Assembly (NCBI GenBank): GCA_946800325.1
Contig: OX326956.1
Location: forward strand, 19,558,667-19,622,666
Origin: Luzula sylvatica
Lineage: Eukaryota > Streptophyta > Magnoliopsida > Poales > Juncaceae
Reading direction: 5' to 3'
DNA length: 64,000 bases
The position numbers were made by a program, and so were the translations under genes. Position 1 is the first letter of the stretch, and each line of letters begins with the position of its first letter. The notes beneath the pieces were generated by a model. The model was not told the origin of the DNA. It ran no database searches and was given only the letters and a program-made list of their open reading frames with translations. Below are positions 36,177 through 47,500 of the stretch, one piece after another.

Positions 36177-36310
36177 GTGAAAAGGCCGGTTTGCGTGCGA
36201 ATGTTGTACGCCGTATTCTCTTCTACGTGCGAGCAAGATTCCTTTGGCCTTCTGATAACTGGCCGACAAAGTCCTTATTCTTGGGAACGATACCTTGACT
36301 TGCCATTATA
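36177..36310 (+). pseudogene. TRANK1-like gene relic, right half
   Basis: After the hAT duplication the reading GEKAGL-like continues as EKAGLRANVVRRILFYVR and FLWPS. It matches [18 protein letters not shown] of the long gene at 49650-49720. The two halves share one reading frame across the 8-bp target site. Homology fades after about 36290, where a TGA follows. Confidence 0.85.
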
Positions 36311-36359
36311 TTCGTTAAAGTTTAGGAATTAATTAATAATTTTTGAGACTCGTGAATTA

Positions 36360-36935
36360 GAACACATTGTTAAAATCTGGCGAAACGAGGTTGGCCTAAC
36401 TCCGAGGGTTGCGTGGTATGTGCTCAATCAAGAGAAAATTGCAATCATCTATTTCGAACTTGTTTTTTCACACTCAGAATCTGGGGGCGTTTGTCTTCCA
36501 CTTTCCCCTTCTACCCTGGATCGGGGTCTACCATTATTCAGTTCTGGGAGGCCAACAAAATACGAGGCAACAAGATTCATAATGCCCGGTGGGCAGTACT
36601 ATGGGCGGCGACGATATAAATCTTTGGAAAGAAAGAAATCGGCGTGTTTTCTCACAGAAGTCCATTTCATTAATGGCATCCCCAATGCTCTTTCTTTTTT
36701 CACTTCATATCCTGGATTCAATTCAATGCCTGTTCTTTTGTTCCTCGTCGAGTATGCATGTTATCATCTATTTCTTCATGTCTAGTTTGCTAGGCTAGTC
36801 GATTGTGCAGGATAGTACTAATTGGTTGTAAGGTTTCAGTTGGTGGAGCCACTTTTGTAATTAAGACACTCCTTATATTTTATTTTTTAATATTAAATGA
36901 GTGACGGCTTCTGGCCTCCTCCTTCAAAAAAAACA
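36360..36935 (+). mobile_element. 3' fragment of a second LINE
   Basis: The translation has the zf-RVT pattern (CVVCAQSRENCNHLF, then LWKERNRRVFSQK) in shifted frames. A 3' UTR and an A-run at 36926-36933 follow. Only the last part of ORF2 and the tail remain, as expected from 5' truncation. It belongs to a different subfamily from the LINE at 15988-22700. Confidence 0.8.
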
Positions 36936-37683
36936 AGATATCCCCCATCAACCTTCATGATATCTCATAACCCAAAAAAAACACTCATTCTCATTCGAGT
37001 CATAGCAACACACCCAACATCAGACTCGTGAATCACACATATTATATATGAATTTCTCATATAATGTCTCTTGTCTATTATATGCGGAGGAATTTTGCTC
37101 GATTCACATTTACTTTGATGTTTTTTGAAATGCTTCAAAATGATAAAAATGTTGATTTACAGATTCAAATATGGATTCAAATAGAATTTCTAATAAACAA
37201 AACTCTCTCTAATTCTAATAAGCTCTTATAAGTATTTTTGTGTTTTTTGAATTTATGAATTGCTAAACATTCAAGTCATATTTATAGGCTCAATAAACTT
37301 GAAATACAAGGTACTAGAAAACTTGCCCACAACTTATTTCCTAAATTACCTTCTTTATAATAAAACTTGCTCTAAAATAATTTCCTAAATTACTTTCTTT
37401 ATAATAGAACTTTCCTAAAATTATGTGTGCTAATTAAGCTTGATAACTTAATTCGGACTTGGTCTTATCAACAAAAATCAGCATCCGTAGTGCTCGAAAC
37501 AGCTGCCCGTTGTTCCTCGTTTAACATCGTGAAATCTACATATAAATCGCACAAATTAAATTCAATTCATTAATACTTGCTGTTTGAGTTTGTAAGAAGG
37601 GTCATTTACTTGATCAATGGGAAGAAACAAAACAAAAATCAGGTCAACTAAAATAAAACAAGAGTTAGCTCATTTATTTGTCC
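36936..37683. other. AT-rich spacer, nothing recognised
   Basis: No gene seen. A short duplicated phrase (CCTAAATTAC.TTCTTTATAATA) occurs at about 37351 and 37383. It might be old LTR sequence, but I cannot show ends. Confidence 0.4.
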
Positions 37684-37688
37684 AGGAC

Positions 37689-38009
37689 TGTTGGAATAAA
37701 CTCACAATGTTCAGATTTTAATGGAAGAAGAAAAAAAAATTATTCTCTATAAATTTCAATATTATTTCTATTTATTTTTCTCTCTTACTTTCTTCATCTT
37801 ACAAATAAAATGAGATCCTATCTATAGGCTAGGTAATTCATACATATATGAATCACATTTAACTCTCACATTAACTTCCCACTAATATCAAATTCATAAA
37901 TCATATTTTCTGAATGAACTTGACATTTCACATTCATACATTGAATTCAATAAACATGAACCTAAAACATAATCCATTAAGATATATCAATTAAATTTAT
38001 ATTTCAACA
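37689..38009. mobile_element. Small solo LTR (or TRIM-type LTR), 321 bp
   Basis: It starts TGTTGGAATAAAC and ends TTTCAACA, with inverted TGTTG/CAACA termini. Exact 5-bp repeats AGGAC flank it (37684-37688 and 38010-38014). No internal region is present. A TCTATAAATTTC element at about 37745-37756 could be its TATA box. Confidence 0.85.
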
Positions 38010-38014
38010 AGGAC

Positions 38015-38776
38015 TAGTACCAATTTGTACTAACACACGAATACAATATTATTCATTGTTCATGTTTATTGGAATCTTTAAATTATTGCTTTCAAAAGTA
38101 TTTATTACTGAAATTGTTGTTCGAATTTACTCCATAAAAATAATATCTTTAATACATGATAATTTGAGCATCTGATTCATGCATATGCCTAATTGGTACT
38201 TCTTGCACAAAAAGAAAAAGATTCCAGCAATTGATTCTTTAATGGAATATTATACTCTTCCCCCATCCACTTCCCCAACATTCCATCCATTTCTTAATTA
38301 ATTTATCATTAGTAAGTAAATTAATAATTAATTCATAATTATTAAAAATTTAATACATAATTAAGATCGTTATAGATTAAAGATTAATTAGGAATATTCA
38401 ATTATTAATAAATATGAATTAACCGTTACGTTAATTGAGAGAGACACAATTAGCAATTAATCGTCTCGGGATTTGCATCACGAAAGTGGGAGAGAAATAT
38501 GGAAGCACAGTAGAAAGCCTCTTCTTTAATTGGTACTTTAATTAAGAATGCCAATACCCCAACAAATTCAGCTACTTTAATTGGTACTTTAGTTAGTGGA
38601 TAATACTTTACACACACACACACTTTCATCCAGTACTTTAATTGGTACTTCATTTAATGGATAATACTTTAGAGAAGGATCTCCTATTACACAATTTTTT
38701 TAAGATTATTCGTAAAATACATAAGCGTTGTAGTTAATTTGAAAAATACACAAGGAAGGAATTTGAAACTCCGCTA
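38015..38776. other. Spacer with small local repeats
   Basis: No gene seen. The phrase ACTTTAATTGGTACTT, often followed by AGTGGATAATACTTTA, recurs four times between 38520 and 38670. A short (CA)n lies at 38612-38624. Confidence 0.5.
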
Positions 38777-39132
38777 AAATCTGTTGGTTCAATTTTCTAG
38801 GGTTTGATTATCTCAAAATACTGTCGATATCACTAATGTATATGTGGGAGTGACATTTATAGAAATAGATTACGTAACCCACAAAATGATCAAAAGAAGA
38901 ATCAAGACGTCGGAAGTCAAGACGGTGAAGAAACGATGGCACGAAAACGCATGATCAAATGAAGACATCAAGACATCGAAGATTTCGCAAGTTGGGGTAT
39001 CACACAAATCACCAAAACAACTTATAGGTATCCCTAAACTTGTTTATGAACTATTAAGCTCAAAATTAGTCAAAGAAATATATTCGAAATTCATTAAAAT
39101 GATGAAATAGAAAATAAGGCTGACAGTAGGAT

Positions 39133-39687
39133 GTCCGTTATAACGGAACTCATTGTCCGTTGTAACGGGCATACTCGTCCTGATTCAAGATTGGCAAACA
39201 CAGTATAGTCCGTTATAACGGATTAACCAGTCCGTTATAACGGACACATCCAAAGCGTTGTAACGGAAGTATTACCGTTATAACGCTAATTAAATCCAAA
39301 CTGGAAGAAAGCCACATAACTATGTCCGTTGTAACGAACTATTATGTCCGTTGTAACAGACATTGAACTCACTTCAGTATACCAAATATTACTCATTGTC
39401 CGTTGCAACGGAATCACCAATCCGTTGTAACGGACAAACACCAACCGTTGTAACGGAATGAACTCCGTTATAACGGATATATAAAACAAACCTGAAGTGG
39501 GGTCATAGTTGAACGTCCGTTGTAACGGACTGTGTAGTTCGTTATAACGAACTCTTAATTCATGAACTCCGTTATAACGGACCTTATTTCCGTTGTAACG
39601 GACTATGAAAAATACGAATATATTGGCTATAACGGCTAGTTTGACTTTTGGTCCGTTGTAACGGACTACATGTCCGTTGTAACGGAC
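39133..39687. repeat. Array of about 19 palindromes around GTTATAAC or GTTGTAAC in solo LTR B
   Basis: Copies of GTCCGTTATAACGGAC and GTCCGTTGTAACGGAC occur roughly every 30 bp over 555 bp, ending 38 bp before the TATA box. Both halves carry AACGG. The centre of the palindrome is TATA or TGTA here, but TCGA in solo LTR A. Confidence 0.88.
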
Positions 39688-39724
39688 TATGCAGAAAAAC
39701 ATATCAATGGAAGGGTCTATGTGT

Positions 39725-39735
39725 TATATAAATAG
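39725..39735 (+). promoter_or_regulatory. TATA box of solo LTR B
   Basis: TATATAAATAG sits directly after the palindrome array and before a CT-rich leader, as in solo LTR A. Confidence 0.65.
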
Positions 39736-40303
39736 AACCATTCCCTCATTCTCTCTCATCATCTCAACCAATATATTTTCCCAATCAAAAGAGAGAATCC
39801 TAGCTTTAAAATCTTGAGCTTAATCATCTAAACATTCTTAGAGATTATTAGATCCAATTTCGAATCCACTACTAAATGATTCTCAACTTGCGTGACCGAT
39901 CACGACTAGTTCGTCAGTAGTAAATTGTAATAGGCTAGTTACTAATTGTAAAGCCCGCCATTGATCGATAAATTCGTGTAAATCGATCAAGGCAAACCTT
40001 GTAATTGTTTGAGTTGGGTATTCAATCGAAAGTCGAAAAGGCGCAAGGAGTCTCCGGAGACGTAGGTACTTGCAATCAATCGAGTCGGTCGATTGAGCAA
40101 GTAGCCGACGAGTTAAAGCTACAAAACAACCACCTACCGAACTCCGTAAACAAATATCGCGTGTTATTTGTTTCGGTATCGTATTTCTTTCTCTAATTTA
40201 TTTACGCTTCCGCACAAAATTATAATTGTATCCATTACCGCGAAAATTGGACCGTAGGACTTCCTATTCACCCCCCTCTAGGTCTAAATTAAACAACAAA
40301 ATC

Positions 40304-40900
40304 ATAAATGGCGAAATTGAGGACACCGCATTTATTTAACCGTTGGATGGGAATGGGTTGTTAATTAAGAATGTTTATTTCGTAATTTAATTATAAATTT
40401 GGCGGAGTCCAGGATATTGCCAAATTACGAAGCGCATAATTAATGTGGCAGAGTCTCCAACTCCTCCATTCCGTCAAATTCCGCCAAATGCATCCATTCT
40501 ACAAACAGCTAAATAATACAATAACGAAAGGTACATTACTTCTAAAAAAACAAATCAAAGATACATGAATACTACGTTCTAATTAAAAACCTACATACAT
40601 GACAAATACTACGTTCTACATATTCTAGCGGTTCCGTCTAAATCCTTCACAAAAGTTAGGGGAACATGATATTTAGGGCCGTGGTGTTCGGTATTTCATT
40701 GCCATCTCCATCAAACCGGGGAAGGATACTTTACACACACACACGTTTTATTCGTATCCTGAGTTACTTCATCATTAAGAAATTATAATACATCATTCGT
40801 TCCTTATTCTCTAAGAAAAGCGGGAATCACAAATTGCACATCAAAGAGGAGCCCCACCCATAACATTCAGGTTTAAAAGAGAAATAAAAGTTTTGATATA
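40304..40900. other. Spacer, nothing recognised
   Basis: No gene seen. It includes a short (AC)n run near 40735. Its right edge merges into the conserved upstream block of the long helicase gene. Confidence 0.4.
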
Positions 40901-41519
40901 ATTATTATTAAACTTACAAATTTGTAATTAATGACCATCTTATCACGATTCTCCACACGTCCCTTCAGCTTCCCCTGCCGGTTCACGTTTCCAACACACA
41001 AATATTTCCATATCCATCTGCAATTTTTGTTTTTGTTTTTTGGATGATAATAAAAATAAGATAATTATATCATGCCTCCTAAATTCTCCCTAACATTTTT
41101 TATATATTACCGATTAATAATTAATTAACATGATAATTAGTAAAAATATATTTTATTAAAGATTAATTAAAAATTATTAATTCATACGTATTTTAATTAT
41201 ACATTAATTAATTATTAATGAAATATAATTTCGTTAATTACCATGTTAATTAAGTATTAATAGGTAATACAGGAAAAAAACTCAGGGTACCATATATGGC
41301 TCTCTTAAAAATATTTTCTTGTAAATGAAGTCCACAGTGTCCTCTTAAAATATTAGAATCGTCAACAGTTGAACTTGATTCCAGAGTACAGAGTGAAATA
41401 TCTCAAGACAAAAACCCTTCAAATCCTTAAAAACGAGAACTAGAATAGAATAGAAGTAAAACGATTACAGTACCAGTTTGTGAACATCAGAAGCATAGGA
41501 GAAAGCTCGACTTGCTTCA
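40901..41519 (+). promoter_or_regulatory. Upstream region and leader of the long helicase gene
   Basis: It matches the upstream region of copy 2 in two blocks: about 40910-41023, and the leader from 41380 to the ATG. The leader here carries an extra 40-50 bp between GAACTAGAA and GAAGCATAGGAG. I infer promoter function from position and conservation only. Confidence 0.6.
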
Positions 41520-44500
41520 ATGGGGACGAGATGGAAAGGTGGTACGGATTTCGACTTGAGCGACGTTGTTCTTTCTTGGTCTGTAGAAGATATACTCGAC
41601 AGTACCATTTACGAAGATAAGGTTTATATCTTTTCTCGTATTAATCATTATATTAGTAGAATTTTGGAAATCAAGTTTTTCTGGTACGGTGGTACCTAAA
41701 AGAAGTTTTTTCTCAAAAAAAAAATTGTTTCCATAAGAAGATAGTTCAATAGTTATATCACTGTGTTTTTAAAAAAAAATAAAGATAATCACTTGTATTA
41801 TTGGTATTTATTTGAGAAAAATAGAACGGGCTCCAGAGTCCCACATCTATTATATTATATAAAATAAAATTAGTGCCTCTAATTAGGGTAATTTACAGTC
41901 CAAATCACCCTGTTACTAGTATTCATTAATAACCAAGAAATATAAAATCAAGTAAGTGAAAAAAAACTAGAAAAAGATGTAATCATATAATGATATAAAA
42001 AGTCATTATTGTAAAATATTGATATTTTTTATACATTTTTGTTAGGTTAAAAAGATACCTGATGAATTTAGATCGGAGGAGGAATATCTCCAATCATTTA
42101 AACTTCCTTTGATAGAAGAAACACGGGCGGATTTATCTTCATGTTTGGAGGGTATCTCCGAGGCCCCGAATTTGATAATACGACGATTGGAGGATCGAAT
42201 GCCTTCCACCCTAATTTCAAAAAAAAAGAAGGATCGAAGGACAAGAACCGATTTATTTCATTACATGGAAGTTGAAAATTGGGATGATAAAATTTACCAA
42301 GGAAAATTTGGTGATATTTTTTTACTATCTAGCATATGTCCTGAGGCGGCTAATGATTTGCTAAGATATAATGTTACGTATGGCTTGGCAATGGTTAAGA
42401 ATATTTTTATAGATGAGGATTCTAAATGCAAGTGGTTCGAAATTAGGGTTTCTGGAAAAATAGATTCGGATGGGCTGAATAGATGCGTATATGCAGTTTA
42501 TCTTTCAAATATGTTGACAAATATTCGTATTTGTAGAGCACTTCATTTTGAAAAGAAGGTTGAGGAAAATTTTGCACTCATAAGGAGGGTTCTTTCTATG
42601 GTAAGATTGTCGCTTATCAATCTATCTGTTTTTAGGATTATTTATTAATTATTAGTACTAGCCTTAATTGGCTTTTTCGGTAAATATGATGAAATACATT
42701 TTAGAAAATAATTTAGAAAAGGGAAAATGTGAAGCACAAATTCAATCAAATAACTCTCAAATAAGCATACCAGAACATGCCTTTTATGCTAGTAAATTAT
42801 GAACAATCTCTGACTGAAACCTTCCATCCAATCACAATAAAATTGTTAAATTTGCATTGGTAAATGTAACATATCTTCTGAAGATCATTTTGACTTTGTT
42901 TAAAATTTTAACATCTATATATTTGAACAGGAACGTAGCTTATCAGATGTTTACAAGGATTACACTGAGCAAGATCTCGTAGGACCTCACGAGAAGTTGC
43001 TCTCTCTAAACCTCAACAATCCACAGTTAACTGCAGTAAAAACCGCAATCTTTGCATTCGAATCTAAAATTCGAAACTCCAGCTCAATAAATCTCATTTG
43101 GGGCCCGCCTGGTACCGGTAAAACAAAGACGGTCGGTACGATATTGTGGGCCCTCATGCAGTCAAATTGCCGCACCTTAACATGTGCTCCTACGAATGTT
43201 GCTATTGCTGGGGTTTGTGCACGTCTAATCCAATTGCTAAAGCATTTCGAGAAAGGAAAAGATTGTTTTGCCGAAGTGGTCTTATTTGGCAACAAGGATC
43301 GAATGGATATAACGGATGAGTTGCTAGATGTTTTCTTAGAAAATCGTGTTTTAAAACTTATTGATTGTTTTTCTCCTAAAACCGGTTGCATATATAGAAT
43401 ATCATCAATGATCGGTTTGTTAGAGAACCCTTCTTCTCAGTATGATTCATATCTTGAAGAAAGTAAAACTGAGAATCGTGATCCCTTAACCTTTCTAGCT
43501 TTCCTTAGAAAGCAATACAATTCCTTCCGTGAAGACCTTAAAAATGGTTTCACTAGTTTGATTGTGCATCTCCCTCGAAGCCAACTTTCGTGGGCCAATT
43601 ATAACAACATGATCTCCCTCATGGATTTGCTGAGCAAATTTGGTTTTGAATTATCTAGCCAAGTCTTATCTACGGATGAATTGAATTATCTTTTTGAAAA
43701 TGAAACAAAGCCCCGATGTTCTGTAGGAACATCTGTGTTTGAAACACGAGTCGAGTGCCTGAAGTTGTTAAGAAGTTTACTGGACTCGCTTGATTTACCA
43801 AATGAGATAGATGAAGTTTGGGTTCGTCACTTTTGCCTTCAAAATGCGGCACTGATATTTTGCACCGCATCCAGTTCTTTTATGTTACATAACTCTGAGG
43901 CGGGCCCTTTCGATGTGTTGATTATTGACGAGGCGGCCCAACTGAAGGAGTGCGAGTCTGTAATACCTCTAAGGCTAGAAGGGATCCGGCATGCAATTTT
44001 GGTCGGTGATGAAATGCAGTTACCATCTTTGGTCAAAAGCTCGGTATGAGTTGTTCATTTCTATTTCGTTTAATTATTACTTTTTCTTGTGTTCGGTGAA
44101 AATATTTGTTGTCAAGTTTACACACAATAATCATTTATTCTTTTTGTTGTCATGTATCCATAAGGTATTCCATTCAATTTCAGGTTTCTAAGAAAGCTGG
44201 ATTTGGACTAAGCCTTTTTGAGAGACTAGTCTCGCTAGGCCATGAAAAACAACTTTTAAATATACAATACCGGATGCATCCATCTATTAGCCGGTTCCCA
44301 AATTCTCAATTTTATGGGGATAAACTTATAGATGGTCCAAATGTTAACGATAGTCAATACAACAATGATTATGCGAATCTTGTTTTTGGGAGCTATGCTT
44401 TTGTGAATGTTGAGGATGGGAGAGAGGAAAGTGATTGTCTCGGAAATAGCAAGAGGAATTTAGTTGAGGTTGGAGTTGTTTTGTATTTGATTCAAACCTT

Positions 44501-47500
44501 GTTTGAATGTAAGCGTGTTGAATCCTCTTCAATTTCAAAAATTGAACATATTTTCAAAAGAAATACTTGTGATCTTATTTGTTGTATTTTTTTTTGCAGC
44601 ATGGAAAAATAGAAGTAACAAGGATCAAAGGCTTACAATAGGCATTATATCTCCTTATGCTGCCCAAATCAGTGTGATTAAGGACAAGGTCGAAATGCGG
44701 TACGATGGAAACAATGGCTTTCAAGTTCGTGTGAAGTCTGTTGATGGGTTTCAAGGCGAGGAAGACGACATAATAATACTTTCGACTGTCAGGTGTAATG
44801 CCTCGGGTTCGGTTGGGTTTGTGAAAAATATCCAAAGAACTAATGTCTCTATTACAAGAGCAAAGTACGCTTTCTTTGACACCATAATTCATATATTTGC
44901 TTTCATATATTCTCTTTCTTTCTCTCTCTTTTTTGAAATACCAAAGTTAATTACAGAGAAAAAGAAAATGAGATATTAGTAATTTTTTTATGACCGTTCA
45001 TATTCGTACCTTGTAGACATTGCCTGTGGATAGTTGGAAGTGCGAGCACTCTTTCGCAAAGTGGAACGGTGTGGCAGGACCTAGTCATTGATGCTCGAAA
45101 TCGCAACTGCTTGTTCGGTGCGAACAATTACAAGGAGATGAAGAAAGTGATTTTGCGTGTAAAGACTGAACTTAACCAGCTAGATGATTTTCTTACTTCT
45201 GATTCCTTGCTTTTTGGGTCCACCAGTTGGAAGGTAAAATAAAGTGATTTTGCATGTGAAGAAAGTGATTTTTTTAATTTGACCGTAACAAATGATGTTT
45301 GGTTAATATAAAATTAGCCTAATTGTTTACTGTGGAACATTGGAACTAATTTTAACATTTGGTTTTGCCAATAAACTTCCAAAAACACGTCTGATCTTTT
45401 GCATCATGTTCTAGGTCCTTTTCAGTGATGAGTTCAGAAAATCCTTCACAAGACTGAGATCAACACAGATCAAAAGAGACACAATTAACCTTCTTCTACA
45501 AATTGCAACTGGATGGCGTTCCAAGAGAAAGAATGTCGCAAATGTCTCCGATCCTTTCGATTTGGCCCGTATATACAAGATTGGAGATCTCTATCTTGTA
45601 TGGAGCACCGATTTAGAGAAGGAAGAAAGATTTGTTCAAATCGTAAGGGTGTGGGACCTACTACCTCTGATGCAAGTAGAAAGACTTATTAGGCGTATGA
45701 ATCACGTCTTCTCTTTATACACAGATGAATATATGGAACGCTGCCGAGCTGTACGTCTTGAAAGGTACACATCTTTGAATCTGATCGGTGTGTTCTTGTA
45801 AAATTTTCCCTAAAAATAAAAATAAAATATACCCAACTAGCGTTATACTAAAATCATGCGAGTCAGCCGGGGGACTCGTATCATCACAAAACACTAATTA
45901 TGTACTTGTTTTTTTTTTCACTTTCAGGGCAATTGAAGTACCAAACACATGGAATGTTGGATCCAATATTATCAAATTTCGTAAAGACCATCAAAATGAA
46001 TCGACAGATGAGGTTCATGCTCGTGACAATGAACCAGACCCTGCGGCCTTAAATTCCTTGGAAAATTCGAAAGTCAGTGAGAGTTTACTCCTAATGAAAT
46101 TCTATGCTCTTTCATCTGGAGTGGCTAAGCACTTACTGACGGCCCGAGATGGGTCTGAACTGGATGTGCCCTTTCAGCTGAATGATCAAGAAAGAGAGAT
46201 CATTCGGTTCCCTCTAAGTTCTTTCATATTGGGACGGTCTGGTACTGGGAAGACAACTGTTCTTAGCACTAAACTGGTCCAAAAGGAGCAACAATATTTT
46301 GTTGCATCTCATGGGACCCATAATGGTGATATTGGCACCTCCAAAGATGCCGAGTTGAGAGATGTGAAGAACGAGAAAATGGAGAAATCTGGTGAAGAAA
46401 ATTTCGTTAAACAAGTGTTTATTACTGTTAGTCCCAAGCTTTGTTCAGCGATAAAGAATCATATAAACCGATTTAGAAGGTTGGCATGTTAATTCATAAT
46501 TTATGTTCGGAGGCAAATTCTCTGTAATTTCTAGTTGCATGATTGCATCTAATAATGTTTTTTTTTTCATTATTAATTTTAGGTTTGTGTGTGGCAATGG
46601 CTCCGATGAAGCTGATTTCGACATGCATGATGTCATCGGCAAACTTGATGATTTTGTGGGCATACCCGACACGTTTGTTGATCTAGATGAAAGACACTTT
46701 CCGTTGATCATAACGTTCTGGAAGTTTATCATGATGGTAGATGGAACCACGGATTATTCTTTCTTCGATAGATTTTACACCAGTTGGGGAACTTTATGCG
46801 ATAATGGTGTTAAAAAATCTCATGCATTGCAATCTCTTATCCAAAGCAAAGAGGTAGATTTTGAAAAATTTGCGTATTCGTATTGGCCTCATTTTAATAC
46901 CCAACTGACCAAAAAACTCGATCCTTCAACTGTCTTTACACAAATAATTTCACACATTAAGGGCGGGTCAAACCGCAACGAGGGTAGACTTGATCGTGAA
47001 GAATACGTCATGCTTTCCGGCAAACGGTTCTCTTCTCTTGATGAAGAAACAAGAGGGAAAATATACGATATTTTCCTCGACTACGAGATGAAAAAACGGG
47101 CCGAAGGAGAATTTGATTTATCGGATTGTGTAAACTACCTTCATAACCGCCTGAATCAGGACGGTTTTAAGGGTGATAAGGTGGATTACATTTACATTGA
47201 CGAAGTGCAAGACCTAACAACGCGTCAGATTTCTCTTCTTAAGCATGTTTGCACGAATTTTAATGAAGGTTTTGTGTTTGCCGGTGACACGGCCCAGACA
47301 ATCGCTAAGGGTGTTGATTTTCGGTTTGAAGATATTCGATCTATTTTCTACACTGAATTTCTGACGAGTACGACAAATCAGGAAAAGGAGTTGCATGTAA
47401 CTGATATATTTCAGTTGCATCAGAATTTCCGCACTCATTGTGGTGTGTTGAAATTGGCCCAGAGTGTGATAGATATGTTGTACCATTATTTCCCATTTTC

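Larger units (their letters stand above)
38782..40298. mobile_element. Solo LTR B, SIRE/Maximus-like
   Basis: It runs from TGTTGGTTCAATTTTC to CACCCCCCTCTAGG..AAACAACA and is flanked by exact 5-bp repeats AAATC (38777-38781 and 40299-40303). It shares its start, its TATA-to-end region (GTGACCGATCACG, GGAGACGTAGGTACT, ACAACCACCTACCGAACT) and its CCCCCCTCTAGG end with solo LTR A. Size is 1,517 bp against 1,408 bp. Confidence 0.93.

Noticed and set aside
36087..36332. 81-codon frame crossing the right end of the hAT element
   Set aside because: It mixes transposon end and helicase relic in the wrong frame; the relic frame is another one.
39286..39702. 138-codon frame rich in VRYNG repeats
   Set aside because: It is only the translation of the AACGG palindrome array in solo LTR B.
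42109..42648. Independent 179-residue gene with its own ATG
   Set aside because: It is exon 2 of the long helicase gene; the in-frame sequence upstream and a GT donor at 42601 show it is internal.
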